A stretch of 64,000 nt of DNA from Mesostigma viride. Lineage: Eukaryota; Streptophyta; Mesostigmatophyceae; Mesostigmatales; Mesostigmataceae. Under the pieces are notes generated by a model. The model was not told where the DNA came from. It worked only from the letters and a program-made list of their open reading frames with translations, and searched no databases. Position numbers and translations under genes: made by a program. Location of the stretch: positions 1,882,960-1,946,959 of the forward strand of contig RPFO01000348.1 of assembly GCA_009746045.1 (NCBI GenBank), read 5' to 3'. Shown here one piece after another: positions 20,581 to 43,764 of the stretch (positions within the stretch are counted from its first letter, which is position 1; each line of letters begins with the position of its first letter).

Positions 20581-21515
20581 GGCCTGACATGGGGTGGAGC
20601 TTCAGTGCTTCCCCGCCTTCTCCTTCTCCCACACTGGGTGCTCCGCGTCCTTCTTCTCCGGCCCTGCCCATGGGTGCACCGGCCCCGCCTCCTCCTTCTC
20701 CTCTCGGGACGATTCGCGCTCCACGCATGGCTGCAGCATCAGTTAGCACGGGCAAGACATAGCAGTAACCGCGCTATTGCTGTTCTAGCACCAGCCTAGC
20801 AGACTGCCATGATCACTCAGCAAACCCACGACAGCTAAACCCTTGGCTGTCACAACCAGTCCATGCATCATTAAGTATGGGTACAGGGAAAGCTTCCCGC
20901 ATATCCATGGCCATATGGATGGCAGCAACACAACGACTTGCCCCCTAGCCCCCCGTGCACACACAAAAACGTGGGTCGTGGCTTCCACGCCCCATCCGCC
21001 ATGCATGACAGCGCGTACCTTACTCGCATTCACACCGGGCTGCATCCCAGCGCCGTTGCTGTCCCCATGTGACACGTCGGCTGATTAAGCAGACACACAG
21101 CAGAGTCTGATGTAAACCGCTAAACCCCAAACCCATGCAGACCACAGTCAAGGACGCGTGCATGTCAAGCCATGCCAATTGTGAACCGTACAGCAATTTA
21201 CTTTTCAAGCCTGAAGAGGTGGATAGCAGATACTAGCCTGGAAGAGGTTACAGGGGCACATGTCCATTAGCGAGCGGAACAACACAGCATACACCCTACA
21301 AGCGTACCGCACAATGTCCTCCTGCAATTGTCTGCAGATCTCCCAATGCCGCAGACATCTCCACTGCTCTCATGGCGATTGCAAATGCTTCATGCCGCTG
21401 ACATCTCCACTGCTCTCATGGCGATTGCAAATGCTTGATGCCGCACCTCTGCTTACAGCAGAAAAGCTTCCTCCGGGCGAGGCACCTGACTGGAACCAAC
21501 ACCCATTCCTTGGCT
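20581..21515. other. No supported gene; one short tandem duplication
   Basis: Mostly unremarkable sequence. A ~65-bp block with CCACTGCTCTCATGGCGATT is duplicated in tandem at 21359-21440. Open frames on both strands are short and conflict. Confidence 0.35.
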
Positions 21516-21917
21516 TCACAACGTGGCCATGACAGCATCGTGAATCTGCTTCGCCAACGCCCACACTTCAGGACCCGCGCCCTGCACCGCCATGGCCACA
21601 GGCTGCACCGCTGCAATCGATGCAGCATTCACTGCCTGCGCCGCACCATGTACTGCATGCACGAAAGCCAATCCTGGCTCGGTTATCATGGTCTTGCCCG
21701 ATTCCTGCTGCTTCTTCTTCTTCGATGCGGTCATGCGCACTTTATACCCCTTCCTCTCCAAGCACGCCTTCAGCACCTGGCTCGTGCGGTGCTGAATATG
21801 CTTCTGAAGGCGCGCCTTCTAAACACGAAATGTTGGCAATGTATGATTCCCAAACGGCATGATAGGCACATAATCAGTCCCATTAATTGCTTTGCGGCAG
21901 TCAATGCACCAGAACAC
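21516..21917 (-). pseudogene. Broken exon of an unknown gene (CIDC motif)
   Basis: From an acceptor (TTCAACAG) the minus strand reads VFWCIDCRKAINGTDY...PTFRV, then a TAG, then continues in the same frame as KARLQKHIQHRTSQVLKACL..., through a KKKK basic patch and an Ala/Val-rich tail to the TGA at 21516. The exon length (402) is divisible by three and only one stop interrupts it, so it looks like a gene with one nonsense mutation. A companion exon-like piece lies at 22009-22206 (basic RKRKHGY then a Glu/Asp tract), and a possible first exon at about 22519-22633 (MASNRGDFILSG...). All lie inside the CACTA-like element and could be an element gene. Family not recognised. Confidence 0.35.
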
Positions 21918-22747
21918 CTGTTGAAAAAAGAAGGTTATGCGCGCTAGCGATTACCCGCGGCAAGAAGCAATCAACACGCCTCGCTAACAACTGCAACCAC
22001 AATGTAATTCATGACGGGCCACTCACCGCTACCCTGCTCTCCTGATTCAATGTCTCCCCATTCTCAAGGCCTCCATTGTAAACCTCTCCGTCTTCACCAT
22101 CGTCATCGTCTTCCTCTTCCTCCACTCCGACGTATCCGTGTTTCCTTTTCCTAAGATACCTAGGGTTGTTCAAGTCGTATGTGCGGCGTTGGCACACTTC
22201 CAACAAAATTTTGGCCGCCTCTACCCATTACCATTTATTCGTACTATCATAACATATCCAGGCGTTTGAAAAATCATTCCCTCGTTCGAACTTCTACCCC
22301 TGGGCGTCCATGACGAGGCAGTCACGACGGGACGCAGATGCACAAAAATAAAACAAGGCGACATCCCTTCAATCATTGACCAAAAAACAGAATACGCGCA
22401 GAACTTGGATTTCAACACCACGCACCCATTACCAGCGAGCACGGCTGGCCTGCAACCGCCATCATTTCATAACCAGAAGCCAGGGCCCACACTCCATCCC
22501 GTTACCTCATCTTCCACGCACGGCTTCCGCTGCTTCCCTCTGCTCTTTCGCATTCTCCGCCAGCAACCTCGCCTTCTCCTCGTCCAACAATCCACTAAGA
22601 ATAAAATCCCCTCTATTGGACGCCATTCAGACGAACTTTGCTAGCGTCTTTTCACCGGCCCCAGCACACATAATCTATAGCCGCTTAATGACAACGGCCG
22701 ACAACGACAACTGCTGAATAGGCGAAAAAGGCTGATAACTACATTTT

Positions 22748-23297
22748 TATCAGGCGGAGCCAATTTTCGGAAGAACCGTTAGGTTCGCCAGAATTGGCGA
22801 AGCTTATAAGGCCGTACACGTGAGAAAACATAGGAATAGGGGATGAAAATCCGTCAATCCATCCATACATACATCCATCCATCCATCCACCGAATTTGTC
22901 CCGAATTTGCAAGCATAAGGGTGAGGTTCTTCCGAAAATTGGCTCCGCCGTAGAGTTTCAACGGGCAAGTTGCAAACACGCACGTTACTTGATATTTCGC
23001 TGCATTTGCTAATAGACACGCACGTTCTCCCACTTCTCCATTACAATATCAAGTAACGTGCGTGTTTGCAACTTGCCCGTTGAAACTCTACGGCGGAGCC
23101 AATTTTCGGAAGAACCTCACCCTTATGCTTGCAAATTCGGGACAAATTCGGTGGATGTATGTATGGATGGATGTATGTATGGATGGATTGACGGATTTTC
23201 ATCCCCTATTCCTATGTTTTCTCACGTGTACGGCCTTATAAGCTTCGCCAATTCTGGCGAACCTGACGGTTCTTCCGAAAATTGGCTCCGCCTGATA
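22748..23297. mobile_element. Fold-back (inverted-repeat) element, 550 bp
   Basis: Arms 22748-22994 and 23046-23297 are near-perfect inverted copies around a 51-bp loop. Each arm begins TATCAGGCGGAGCC and contains the word GGCGGAGCCAATTTTCGG twice (outer and inner), plus a short ATGG/ATGT tract. No coding capacity. This is the structure of a non-autonomous fold-back element or a large MITE. Confidence 0.75.
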
Positions 23298-23869
23298 ATT
23301 ATCCATCTGGCCGTGTACAGGCAAAGATCCCCGAAGTAACTTACTGAAACGTATCTTACAGCATCGGATCACTGGCACCTAATCTACAGGTGGTAGATTA
23401 CCAACCAAGACCCGTCGCGGTAATTTACTCTGTCGGTAATGTACTACCAAAGATGTGCAGTCGTAACGTTACTCTTACTTACGGCTAGTAAAATTACTAC
23501 GTAGGATGATAGGTAGTAATGATTACGGCGTTGGATCTCACGCCTCGTATCTAGGTAGTAAGATAAGACCTCGTAATTTACGCCTCGGATCCTTTTTACT
23601 ACCCTCGGACGAAAAGTATAGTGTATCACCTTCTTGATCCAGATAAATAGGTGTGCGTTTATTCCAAATATACTGTTGCTTATCACCTTCTTGATGATGA
23701 AATTATCTTCAGCCTTCCCGCCTTCACCTTCCCGCCTTCACAAGTCACATAGAACGCGCTTTTAGCTTTATAGTGCACTATACACTAGCTAGCTCATCAC
23801 GCAATTATTTGTTCCTACTACAGGTCGGCGCGCCGCAGTCTAGGCAAGCAAATGCACCCACCTCGTAAG

Positions 23870-24010
23870 CCAAAAATATGCCAAAAATACGCGAAAATAC
23901 GCAAAAATGCGCAAAAATACGCGTTGCGTATGAAAGTACCCCATTTTCGTACGCGCCGCTTGCGTATCGCGCATAATACGCTAGATACGGCGTATAATAC
24001 GGCGTATGGC
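23870..24010 (+). repeat. AAAATACGC-type short repeat
   Basis: Five copies of a ~10-bp word (AAAAATACGC) at 23873-23922, followed by TACGCGCCGCTTGCGTATCGCG and two copies of TACGGCGTATAAT. Short inverted words make hairpins possible. Confidence 0.55.
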
Positions 24011-24027
24011 CAGTCACTGGGTGGCAC

Positions 24028-26290
24028 CCACGCAGTTCTACCTCACCTACCAGGCCCATGAGGGTAAGGAGCTGGTCCTTAAGCTCGTCGGCAAGGGAGG
24101 TTGACGTCTCACCTGGCTTCTGGGGGAAACGACGCAGCACCACCCGGCAGTCGCGGCGGGCGCGGTCGGTGGCCTCCCGTTGTTGAGCCTGGCGAAGGTC
24201 TTCAAGCTAGCTCCTGGAGCTTCGTAGCGATGGCGTCGGTGGTGGAGGCGGTCGCTGTCCGCAGCAGGTCCGCATATATAGGAGACTAGGGGCGGGAGGT
24301 CACCAGCATCCAGCCGGGGTGGCTGGGATGCGATGGTGGCCGTCTGCTCCGCTATCTTTGGGACCTGTGAGGCCAGGGCCTCGGTGTGGGCGGTGATGGC
24401 TTCAAGCTTCTTCATGAGCACGCCGCACTTGCATGCCCTCCACCTGGTTTAGGCGAGAGACAAGTGCAGCGTGCGTCTCAGATCCCTGCGCCGCGGTGTG
24501 CAGCGTCGTGAACTGGGGCTGGAGCTTGTCGGTGGACGACCTTGGTTTCCACATTGGAGACCCGGGCCTCGAGCTCCACCGTGTTGAGCGTCGTGTTCAG
24601 CGAGGTCAGCTTCTCGGCCAACGGCCAGGTCACGTGCTCCTCCAGCACTGCTCGGATGTCATCCTTGCAGAGGGAGGGCTCCAGCCGATGTGGCAGCTGG
24701 CTGCGCAGGCCGGGCTATAGTTTGCAGAGCTTGCTTGTTGTGATGTCGGCTTCCGTTAGCTGGAAGAAGCTGCACAGGATAGCGAGGCGGAGAGTGGCGG
24801 TCACTGGCTGGCGTGGAGAGGAACTCCTCCACCTTATCGGCGGGGATGGGCGCATAGGGCCCAATTAACGAGCTTGCGTTCCTGGGCTAAGAAATGCACT
24901 ATTTCGGCGCATTCTTCCCTGGTCAGTTGTGCAGCCAGCGAAGGAAAGAAAAGCGGTCGTAATCTGGTAGGTACTTTCGCCATTTGTGTTCGTGACAGGT
25001 TTTCTTGGGCTCTGGCGAGGCGCTTGGCGATGGGGAATTTGCTGGCGGTGGGTTGGCGGGCCAAGAAGTGAGAAGGCTGGGCCAGGACTGATGGCGAGTG
25101 GGTTGCCGCTGGGAGCCGTCAAGCTCCTTTTCCAAACCCCGTTTTGCTTTTGGGGTCGAAGGTTACGCACGTGACAAGCAGCTATGACGACCCCAAAAGC
25201 AAAACGGGGTTTGGAAAAGGAGCTTGCCGGCTCCCAGCCCAACCCTCGCCATCGTCCTTGCCCAGCCGTCTGGGCCTGCCAACCCACCGCCAGCAAACCC
25301 ATCGCCCATGCAGCGCCTCGCCCGAGCCCAAGAAACCCTGCCACGAACCCAAATGGCGAAAGTACCTACCAGATTACGAATGCTTTTCTTTCACCAACTG
25401 GCTGGAACTGACCAAAGACGAATGCGCCGAAGCAGTGCGTTTCTTATCACAGGAACGCAAGCTCCATGGGGCCGTAGGGCCCATCCCCGCCGACGACCTG
25501 GAGGCTGGAGAGGTTCCTTGCCAGGCCAGAGCTCAACCACCGCATCGCCATCATGTGCAGCTACTTCCAGCTACCTATGAGCAAAATTGTCGCCAGGATC
25601 CGCACCCCAGCCCAGCCTGCGCGGCCGACAGCCACATCGGCTTCCTCCCTCTGCAAGGATGACATCCGAGCAGTGCTGCATGGAGGAGCACGTGATCTGG
25701 CCGTTGGCCGAGAAGCTGACCTCGCTGAACACGACGCTCAACACGGTGGAGGCCCGGGTCTCCTTAATGTGGAAACCAAGGTCGTCCACAAGCTACAACC
25801 CCAGTTCACGGCGCTGCACACCGCGGCGCAGGCATCTGAAACGCACGCTGCACTTAATTGTCTCTCGCCTCAACCAGGTGGAGGGCAAGTGCGGCGTGCT
25901 CATGAAGAAGCTTGAAGCCATCACCGCTCACACCGAGGCCCTGGCCTCACAGGTCCCAAAGATAGCGGAGCAGACGGCCACCATCGCATCCCAGCCACCC
26001 CGGCTGGATGCTGGCGACCTCCCGCCCCTCTCCTATGCGGACCTGCTGCGGTCAGCGACCGCCTCCACCACCGGCGCCATCGCCACGAAGCTCCAGGAGC
26101 TGGAGGACCACCGCCAGCTGCCAACCAACGGGAGGCCACCGACCGCGCTCGCCGCGAGTGCCGAGTGGTGCTGCGTCGTTTCCCCCAGAAGCCAGGTGAG
26201 ACGTCAACCTCCCTTGCCGACGAGCTCAAGGACCATGCAGCTCCTTACCCTCATGGGCCTGGTAGGTGAGGTAGAACTGCGTGGGTGTCA
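24028..26290. repeat. 2.26-kb inverted duplication of an ORF1-like element
   Basis: The left arm (24028 to about 25160) is the reverse complement of the right arm (about 25185 to 26290), with a ~25-bp spacer between GCTTTTGGGGTC and GACCCCAAAAGC. Both arms encode the same ORF1-like segment, for example MKKLEAITAHTEALASQVPK on the minus strand at the left and the plus strand at the right. The arms differ by small indels. Confidence 0.75.
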
Positions 26291-26583
26291 TCGCCTTCCC
26301 CACTCACGGGATAAGGCGGCTCCCGGGCCACCAGTTCTGCTCACCTTCCCCTCCCGTGAGGACAAGCAGCGGTTCCTCTCTCGTCGCAAGCGGTTGCACG
26401 ACCTCACCTGGACGCTGGACGACGACCTGACCCCCGCTCAGCAGCAGCAGCGACGCGACCTGTGGCCGCCTACTGGCCGGAGTACCTCCGCCACAAGCAG
26501 GACCCCCAGAAGCCCAAGGTGTACTGGAGGGGCGGGGACCTGATGATCAACCACAAGATGTGGACGCCCCCCGCGGGCTAGAC
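25185..26583 (+). pseudogene. LINE ORF1-like pseudogene (+ copy)
   Basis: Contains, in shifting frames, a segment with ARAQETLPRTQMAKVPTRLR / WRKYLPDYECFSF, a coiled-coil-like central region (MKKLEAITAHTEALASQV), a conserved block (LDDDLTPAQQQQRRDLWP) and the C-terminus VYWRGGDLMINHKMWTPPAG with TAG at 26581-26583. The same blocks occur in one open frame at 45838-46902, which serves as the guide for the intact order. At least three frameshifts are present, so it is dead. Confidence 0.6.
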
Positions 26584-27150
26584 TAGCTAATAGCCCTAGC
26601 TTGTATCCATTGATAGATGTAGTATGTAGCCAATGTAGATAGATTAGACCGGTAGGAATGTTTGCACCCATCCATCCATCCATCCATCGGGGTTAATGCT
26701 CCGTGACTCCCCAACGGGAGCACGAGTCTAATTAATTAATTAATTAATTAATTGCATCCATTGGTTGTCACTGCCGCCATGGCAGCCATGCTTAGAACGT
26801 TTGCCTAGCCGTGCCAACATACCTAGTCACGCGCACCGCTAACGCACGGTACACAACCAGCCATGTAGCCTTAGCTTAGTCCTTGTTGTACAGCCATGCT
26901 ACGTCTTGGCTATGATCAGTTTACTCGCCCACGCTCCATGTTATGTCATGCTCACATGGGTCTTATTGCACCCACAGATTGCCGGATCGTTAGCGTGTCC
27001 GTTTAGCTAGCGTGCCCGAATGCAGCTGTGGCATGCCTTTGGCATGAAGGAGACTGGGGGTCTCTGCCCTTTCTCCTGTTGTGCACACACAGGGATTAAA
27101 AGCACTTCGGTGCTCCGTGACTCCCCAACGGGAGCACGAGTTTAATTAAT
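26584..27150 (+). mobile_element. 3' regions of ORF1-like elements with (TTAA)n tails
   Basis: Two tails in series: 26640-26755 (short ATGG tract in reverse, GGGGTTAATGCTCCGTGACT, TTAA tail) and 26760-27150 (the long 280-bp block, then TTAA tail). They are the inverse of the blocks at 18150-19460. Confidence 0.6.
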
Positions 27151-27164
27151 TAATTAATTTTGGG

Positions 27165-27292
27165 TTCGTCATAGCTCGGGAGCGGGCCTAGCTCCTGGCC
27201 TACGGCGACATCGGGCACCATCGTGTGGTGCCCTTTGTCCTGGAGGAGTTTGGGGCCATGGGGCCCCTGACCTCCGCCTTCTTCAAGTGATA
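27165..27292 (+). pseudogene. Possible LINE ORF2 C-terminal remnant
   Basis: A short plus-strand frame reads AYGDIGHHRVVPFVLEEFG followed by AMGPLTSAFFK and a stop at 27290-27292. This resembles the last residues of algal and plant LINE polyproteins, which often end in a VPFV.....G..G..A..F pattern, but it is too short to be sure. Confidence 0.35.
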
Positions 27293-27534
27293 GCTGCATG
27301 CTTGTCACGTGAGTAACTTTGGCAAAACTGCGTTTCAGCCGTAACCGATTATACTGGCGTGTGCGTCTGAAAAAAGCGCATGCATCGAATGCAAGTGGTC
27401 TGACCGAATTTGGGGCTCAGACGCAAAAGATCTGAGCTCCGCCGTTGAAGCCATACCGCCGTCAGCCATTTTCGTCATTCAGGTGAACTCGTTGTCAGGT
27501 CTTTTTCGTCAGCTCAGCATGGTCACGTGCATGT

Positions 27535-27585
27535 AAATAAACAAATAAACAAACAAATCAATCAATCAATCAATAAAAGAATAAG

Positions 27586-27620
<35 letters not shown>

Positions 27621-27624
27621 ATAG
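27535..27624 (+). repeat. (AAAT)n-type microsatellite
   Basis: AAAC/AATC/AAAT tetranucleotides over ~90 bp. The sequence that follows (27627-27745, with CCTCAGTGGGAGGGGAACAT) recurs at 44295-44370, so this is probably the tail region of a dispersed element. Confidence 0.75.
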
Positions 27625-27745
27625 GTTTGAGTACACGTGACTGCGTCACGTGAGCATGCAGAAGTCCTCAGTGGGAGGGGAACATGCATGGGATCAAATG
27701 GATGATGCGAGCTATCTAGCTACTTCCTAGTTACAGGGTTGCATG

Positions 27746-28224
27746 TGGGTGACCACGGCCGGCCGAATCGCTATGAATGCCAAACTGGAGCTAGTCACAC
27801 GCGGACTCAGCCCCCACAGACATGGGGGTGGCCCGTGATATCAGTGCTTGCCATCTATCTATCCTTGCAAAACCATCTGCCTCCATATTACAGACAAACC
27901 AGGAGGCTAGCTGCCCGGGGGTGAGCCCGCGACGAGTCTAGGGTAGCACATGTCCATGCGGCTATCACGGAATTACGGAAAGTCCACAGGTGGCGGCCCT
28001 GGGGAACGCCATGTGAGGACAAAAACGTCCGGGCTGGGCGGCCTTGGTTCCAGCTAGTCTATCTGATGTGTCTTCCTGATAGTAGATCTGTGCATGGGCC
28101 AGGTGCCCGGCCAGGCCCAGGCGCCCGTGTGCCTAAGAATTCATGTGGGAAACATAGGGCAAATCAGCGTACAAATCCTCATTACTAATGTGCAAACCAA
28201 TTAAAGGGAATATTAAGGGCCCGC
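27746..28224. other. No supported gene
   Basis: Between the AAAT tail region and the reverse-transcriptase remnant I see no coding frame, repeat match or terminal structure. Confidence 0.35.
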
Positions 28225-28665
28225 TTGCGCAGCATCTTGCTTGGTGACGTTGCCGTCGAGTCGTTTCTCCAGCTCCCGCGTCAGTGTCCAGGTCTCGGCG
28301 CCATAGGTCAGGATCGTCAGAACGACGACCTTGAAGAGGTCACGCTTGACGATCTGGGGAAGGGCGGGGTTGCTCCATGCCAGCGGCGGTGGTCAAGGTT
28401 GCCGGCCCACGCCATATGCAGGCCTATCCGGCCGTGTTGCAGTCGGGAAGCCAACTGCCGAGCAACTTGAAGCGGCCTGAAGTAGGGTAATTGACCTCAA
28501 AGTCGTCTAAGGGGCGGGGGCCCGGCCAGGCCGAGAGCCATGCAGGGCCTCCATTTTGGAGCTGATTTCTAGACCAACAGCCCGAGCCTCGAGGCTCGAG
28601 CGCCAGGCAGTCCAGCTACCAAAGTTGGCAGACTCCGGCTTCTCAATGAGCATGATGTAAATTAT
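28225..28665 (-). pseudogene. LINE reverse-transcriptase fragment
   Basis: On the minus strand a frame reads KVVVLTILTYGAETWTLTRE, the conserved segment found downstream of the catalytic motif in many LINE reverse transcriptases (usual form LLYGAETWTLT). Upstream of it, near 28640, IMLIEKPES corresponds to the residues right after a YADD-type active site (compare YADDITLVEK at 45150-45186). The fragment is 5'-truncated exactly around the active site and has internal breaks. Confidence 0.65.
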
Positions 28666-28724
28666 AATTAATCAATTCATTAATTAATAAAGTCATCACT
28701 AATCCCGCATGCTCATGCATCAAG

Positions 28725-28727
28725 GCC

Positions 28728-28768
<41 letters not shown>

Positions 28769-28866
28769 CTTGCGTGTCATGCGCAAAGGCATGCCACGGA
28801 GAACTATGCTAATCTCATTAGAAAAAAAATTACACAAAAGTTTAAACAAATATCGTCTGCATCATT
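28725..28866 (-). mobile_element. LINE 3' terminus with (ACTT)n tail
   Basis: A (TAAG)n/(CTTA)n run, then GTACTTGCGTGTCATGCGCA, AGGCATGCCACGGAGAAC and AAAATTACACAAAAGTTTAA. The same series appears inverted at 45200-45320 and in part at 44420-44520. The repeated association with a CTTA tail marks it as the 3' end of the second LINE family in the window. Confidence 0.6.
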
Positions 28867-29692
28867 CCCCAACCATTGATCATTCCCCAACCATCAAGGC
28901 CAGATGTTGACCTGATCTGTGTTGACAGCTGGGTGCATTACATCTAGTTGAAGGATGAGCATTCTCAATTTTACATTCATATGTACAAGTTATATACACA
29001 CGTCAAGTCTCTGCACAATTATTCCTCTCGTGGCACCATAAATGCGCCACATTGATGCACTCCGGCTACATTGATGGCAATGATTGTCAATATGACAATC
29101 AGCATGGCCAGAGATCGCGCAGACCTTGAGCAATCACAAAGACTTTATACCGTCCGCTTTTGCGACTCCATTCCAGTCTTATACACGTACTATGCCCGAT
29201 GTGGGTTGTGGGTGAACCCTGGGTATGCCCCTAAAACCCCTCAGGCTCCGGGAGAAGCCTTTATATTCTCCTGGGCTATCGGGGGTTAGCATGCAAACTA
29301 CCCCCACACCCGTCATCATGGCCGAGCGTACAGTCGTCTTGGGTAGTCCAGATGATGCGGAGTTGCTATCTGCGACTCCAGACCTAACCGAGTGAGTCGC
29401 GCCACTTGCCTTCGCGGGTGAAGTATCCACGTAGAGAAGTACCTCATCGGGTACTCTGTGGCATGCTTTCAGTGCATGTTCACGCACTTACTTACTTACT
29501 TATGCCCGATGTGATATGCCCTTGCAACCCACTCCACGGGGGATTCTGTGGATTCAAGAGGTCTCATGTGTCTGTCAACGATGGACATCAACGGCAGCCC
29601 ATGAAGCATGCACCGCTGGACACCCCAAGGACATCACCTAGTATCGGCGCATTGCAAACCGGCACAACCAACGTGATGTTGTCCTACTAGCT
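28867..29692. other. No supported gene
   Basis: Contains a short (ACTT)n at 29487-29502 next to TGGCATGCTTTCAGTGCATG, a possible further LINE tail. No gene that I can defend. Confidence 0.35.
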
Positions 29693-29693
29693 C

Positions 29694-29699
29694 TTTATT
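29694..29699 (-). terminator. Candidate poly(A) signal AATAAA
   Basis: On the minus strand AATAAA lies 11 bp after the stop codon of the three-exon gene ending at 29711. Confidence 0.45.
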
Positions 29700-29710
29700 A
29701 AGTGAGACAA

Positions 29711-32030
29711 CTAACTCTTGATAATCCAGGGCTCATACCCGGGCTTGTACAGCGGCGCCGTGGACGATATCGCGCTCGCGATCATCCGATACCGCGGCTG
29801 CCGCGGTGTCAACTGGCTGGGCCCAAAGCCATGCGCACCCTGGCCATCACCAAGGGACATCGGTGGACCGTCCTCCATGATGTAGCCGAGCCTTGCGTGG
29901 CACCCGCGGCAGTATAGGGCCGTCCTCCTGCGGTGGATCCCCCAGTAGTCCACCGTCTCAAAGAAGGGCCCGAACTTGGACTCCTCTTTCACGATGAAGT
30001 CCTTAACGTTGGTGCTCCAGAACGAGACCGAGCTGCGCGGTGCCATCATGTTGTGCAAGGCAAGACACACCCAACACGGATTAGGTTAATGAAGGAAGAG
30101 CGAGACAGATCCACGCGGTATGAGACGCCATGTGGTGCAATGCACGGCATTGTGAGGTACAGCCTGCCAACGTCAGGGAAATAACAACACCAGGCTGCAC
30201 CGTGCCATAACGTCGTGCAAGGCAAAACACAGCAGTGGTATGACCCGCCAATAAAAAGGAAGGGAGGGAAGAAATGAGACAGACATGCGTGGTGGTGTGG
30301 CATGGCTCTTGTATGCCTTGGGGCTGATTTGGCATGGTGATGATGTCGTACTATGCATGATGCCCCGTGTCTATGTGTTTATTAAAGATGCCCCGTGTCT
30401 GAGTGTTCACGAAAGATGCCCCGTGTCTATGTGTTTATTAAAGATGCCCCGTGTCTATGTGTTTATTAAAGATGCCCCGTGTCTATGTGTTTATTAAAGA
30501 TGCCCCGTGTCTGAGTGTTCATTCAAGATGCCCCGTGCCTACGTGTTCATTAAAGATGCCCCGTGTCTGAGTGTTCATTAAGGATGCTCCGTGTCTGAGT
30601 GTTTATTAAAGATCCCGCGTGCTGTAATCAGCCATGACACGGTGAGACCGAGTGTGAAACAAACGGATGCTCCAATAGCAAGGCCTAACAACTAAACGGT
30701 ACGCAACCAAAAATCTTCCGCAAATAAGCCCGCTTGTCAGTAGAGTGAATGGACAAAAGTTTCGCTGATCCACTTTCTGCAGTCATAACGCTTAGCAATT
30801 GAATTCATCATGCATACTGCCAGCCCCTCCAAGTTGGATGCTATAGAAGCCTGGCACACATGTCATTTAATAGGAATCATATGCCCAACAAAGGGGCGCG
30901 ATTCGCCTGCGCGAGTATATCTTTCTAGATCAGCAATGTAAGTGACGGCCCTGCAGAGGTAGACAGCGGGTTTCACGGCCTACGTACTTTTTGTTTCCAG
31001 ACTCGAAGTACGTGTCGGGGTCGTATTGCTTGTCAGGATCAAGCGGCAGTACTAATTTGCATCTGGCACACCTGCACAATACATAACGACCGCCGATATC
31101 CAAACAAGCGCCAAGCAATCAGGATAGGTCACGCACCAAGTAGGCAGAAACCAGACCCTTACCGCCAAACTAAACAAATTCACAGAAACTGATGCTTTTC
31201 TAATATTCCGCTTACCGGTAGGCCATGACAGTAACAGCAGGAGTGAAGCCCATGTACGATGTGCCGGGCGGGTCGCGACAACAATGCTGTAGGCCCCAAA
31301 GCCCGACCTGCTCACTATTATGCTATCGGCAAGAGGGCTGATGAGATAGGAATAAAGCGGTCACCACGAAGTCCGACTTAAGAGGGCATGCATCGCAGCA
31401 TGTGCACTACCCAGAAACCCGTATTCCCAGCCAGGACTGGCATACCTACAACGGAACTGCGAAGGGCCCGATTCAAATCGCCCAGGCAGAGCCATTTAAC
31501 AAATTAGTGACCAAGGTCCGAATGTCAGAGCCGCCTTCTATGTGCGACAAGACTGTAACCCATAAAAAGCGGCTGTTGTGTCAAGTCACCCGGATTTGGA
31601 TTAGGAGCGGCAAAAATCACTTCAAATTATGGCGGCGAACAGCGGTGGGTCAGCAGTCTGCAGGATGCAGGGCAGCAAACCGCGTCCTGCAAGGTATTCA
31701 GCAAAAGATCGATTAACCACACGGTGGCAATTTCCGACACGTCAACAATTTTAACCGCGCATCGCTGAATCTTCTGCAATGTGGCCGAGTACGTCCAAAT
31801 GCCTGTGAAGATACTGATATCTCAGATAGTGTAGACCAATGGGTTAGTGGCACGCAAGCAACATTGGCATGCAATGTAGTGGGCATGCAATGTAGTGGCA
31901 GGATCACAGCAGGAATGCTGATTCCAAAATACGCAGAAGCGGCACCACTCGACGGCTGGGATAGCGAGGCCAGCCGGCAGCCGCGGCAGATGATGGTCGT
32001 AGCAGCGGGAAGCCCTCTCTCACCAGCCAC
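29711..32030 (-). CDS. Small CxxC protein, possible Yippee/Mis18-like fold (3 exons)
   Basis: Three minus-strand exons fit with GT-AG borders and phases: 32030-31933, 31072-30989 and 30032-29711 (TAG). Joined length is 504 bp, 167 aa. It starts MAGERGLPAATTIICRGCR, has a second pair CARC at the start of exon 2, then DPDKQYDPDTYFESGNK, then WSTNVKDFIVKEESKFGPFF and RTALYCRGCHARLGYIMEDG. Two CxxC pairs far apart, the second followed by x3-LGY, is the layout of the Yippee/Mis18/cereblon-CULT zinc-binding fold. That is inference; the extra CARC and the long gap are not typical. The last exon ends with a conserved-looking GPSQLTPRQPRYR. The gene is divergent from the ribokinase gene, with 505 bp between start codons. 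Confidence 0.55.
30356..30612 (+). repeat. 28-bp tandem repeat, ~9 copies, in an intron
   Basis: Unit GATGCCCCGTGTCTATGTGT plus TTATTAAA, nine copies with small changes, inside the second intron of the minus-strand CxxC gene. Confidence 0.85.
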
Positions 32031-32535
32031 CAGCCATAAGATCTTATTAGGCGGAACGAATAGGAAATACCACCATGAATAGCACCATCAACTGCGCCAG
32101 AGCGCAATAGGCGCCGGCCTTGCTACAGTACTAATTACTACATACAAATACCTTTCGATCGTATCTTGTAACGCCGTGCAAGAAGGAGATAATTAAAATC
32201 TCGCCATTTCACCGGAAAAAAAAATCTCGCCGAATTAATAGAGATGAAGATCACGCTACTGCGCTAGCCGAGCCATTCCCAATATTGGAGAGACCACTGA
32301 CCAGTACGTAAGCGCAATTCGTTCGTGCCTCGCCTAGTTAGCAAAGCCCGTGATTCTGCACGCGTGAGCTCCGACCTATTCCAGCAGCAGCTTTCCTGTC
32401 CGGCCGGTATTGCTGACAAAACTGTCGTTCGACTCTGCCCGCCATAAGAAGGGTAGATTCTCCGGAGGCTGACCTAGGGCAAGTCCGCGACAGCTAGCTA
32501 GCTTTTCTTCCTTAATTGCCGCTTGACAACCAGCC
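32031..32535. promoter_or_regulatory. Shared divergent promoter region
   Basis: The 505 bp between the start codons of the minus-strand CxxC gene and the plus-strand ribokinase gene must hold both promoters and 5' leaders. I see no convincing TATA box or known operator. An earlier non-coding first exon for either gene cannot be excluded. Confidence 0.45.
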
Positions 32536-43764
<11,229 letters not shown>

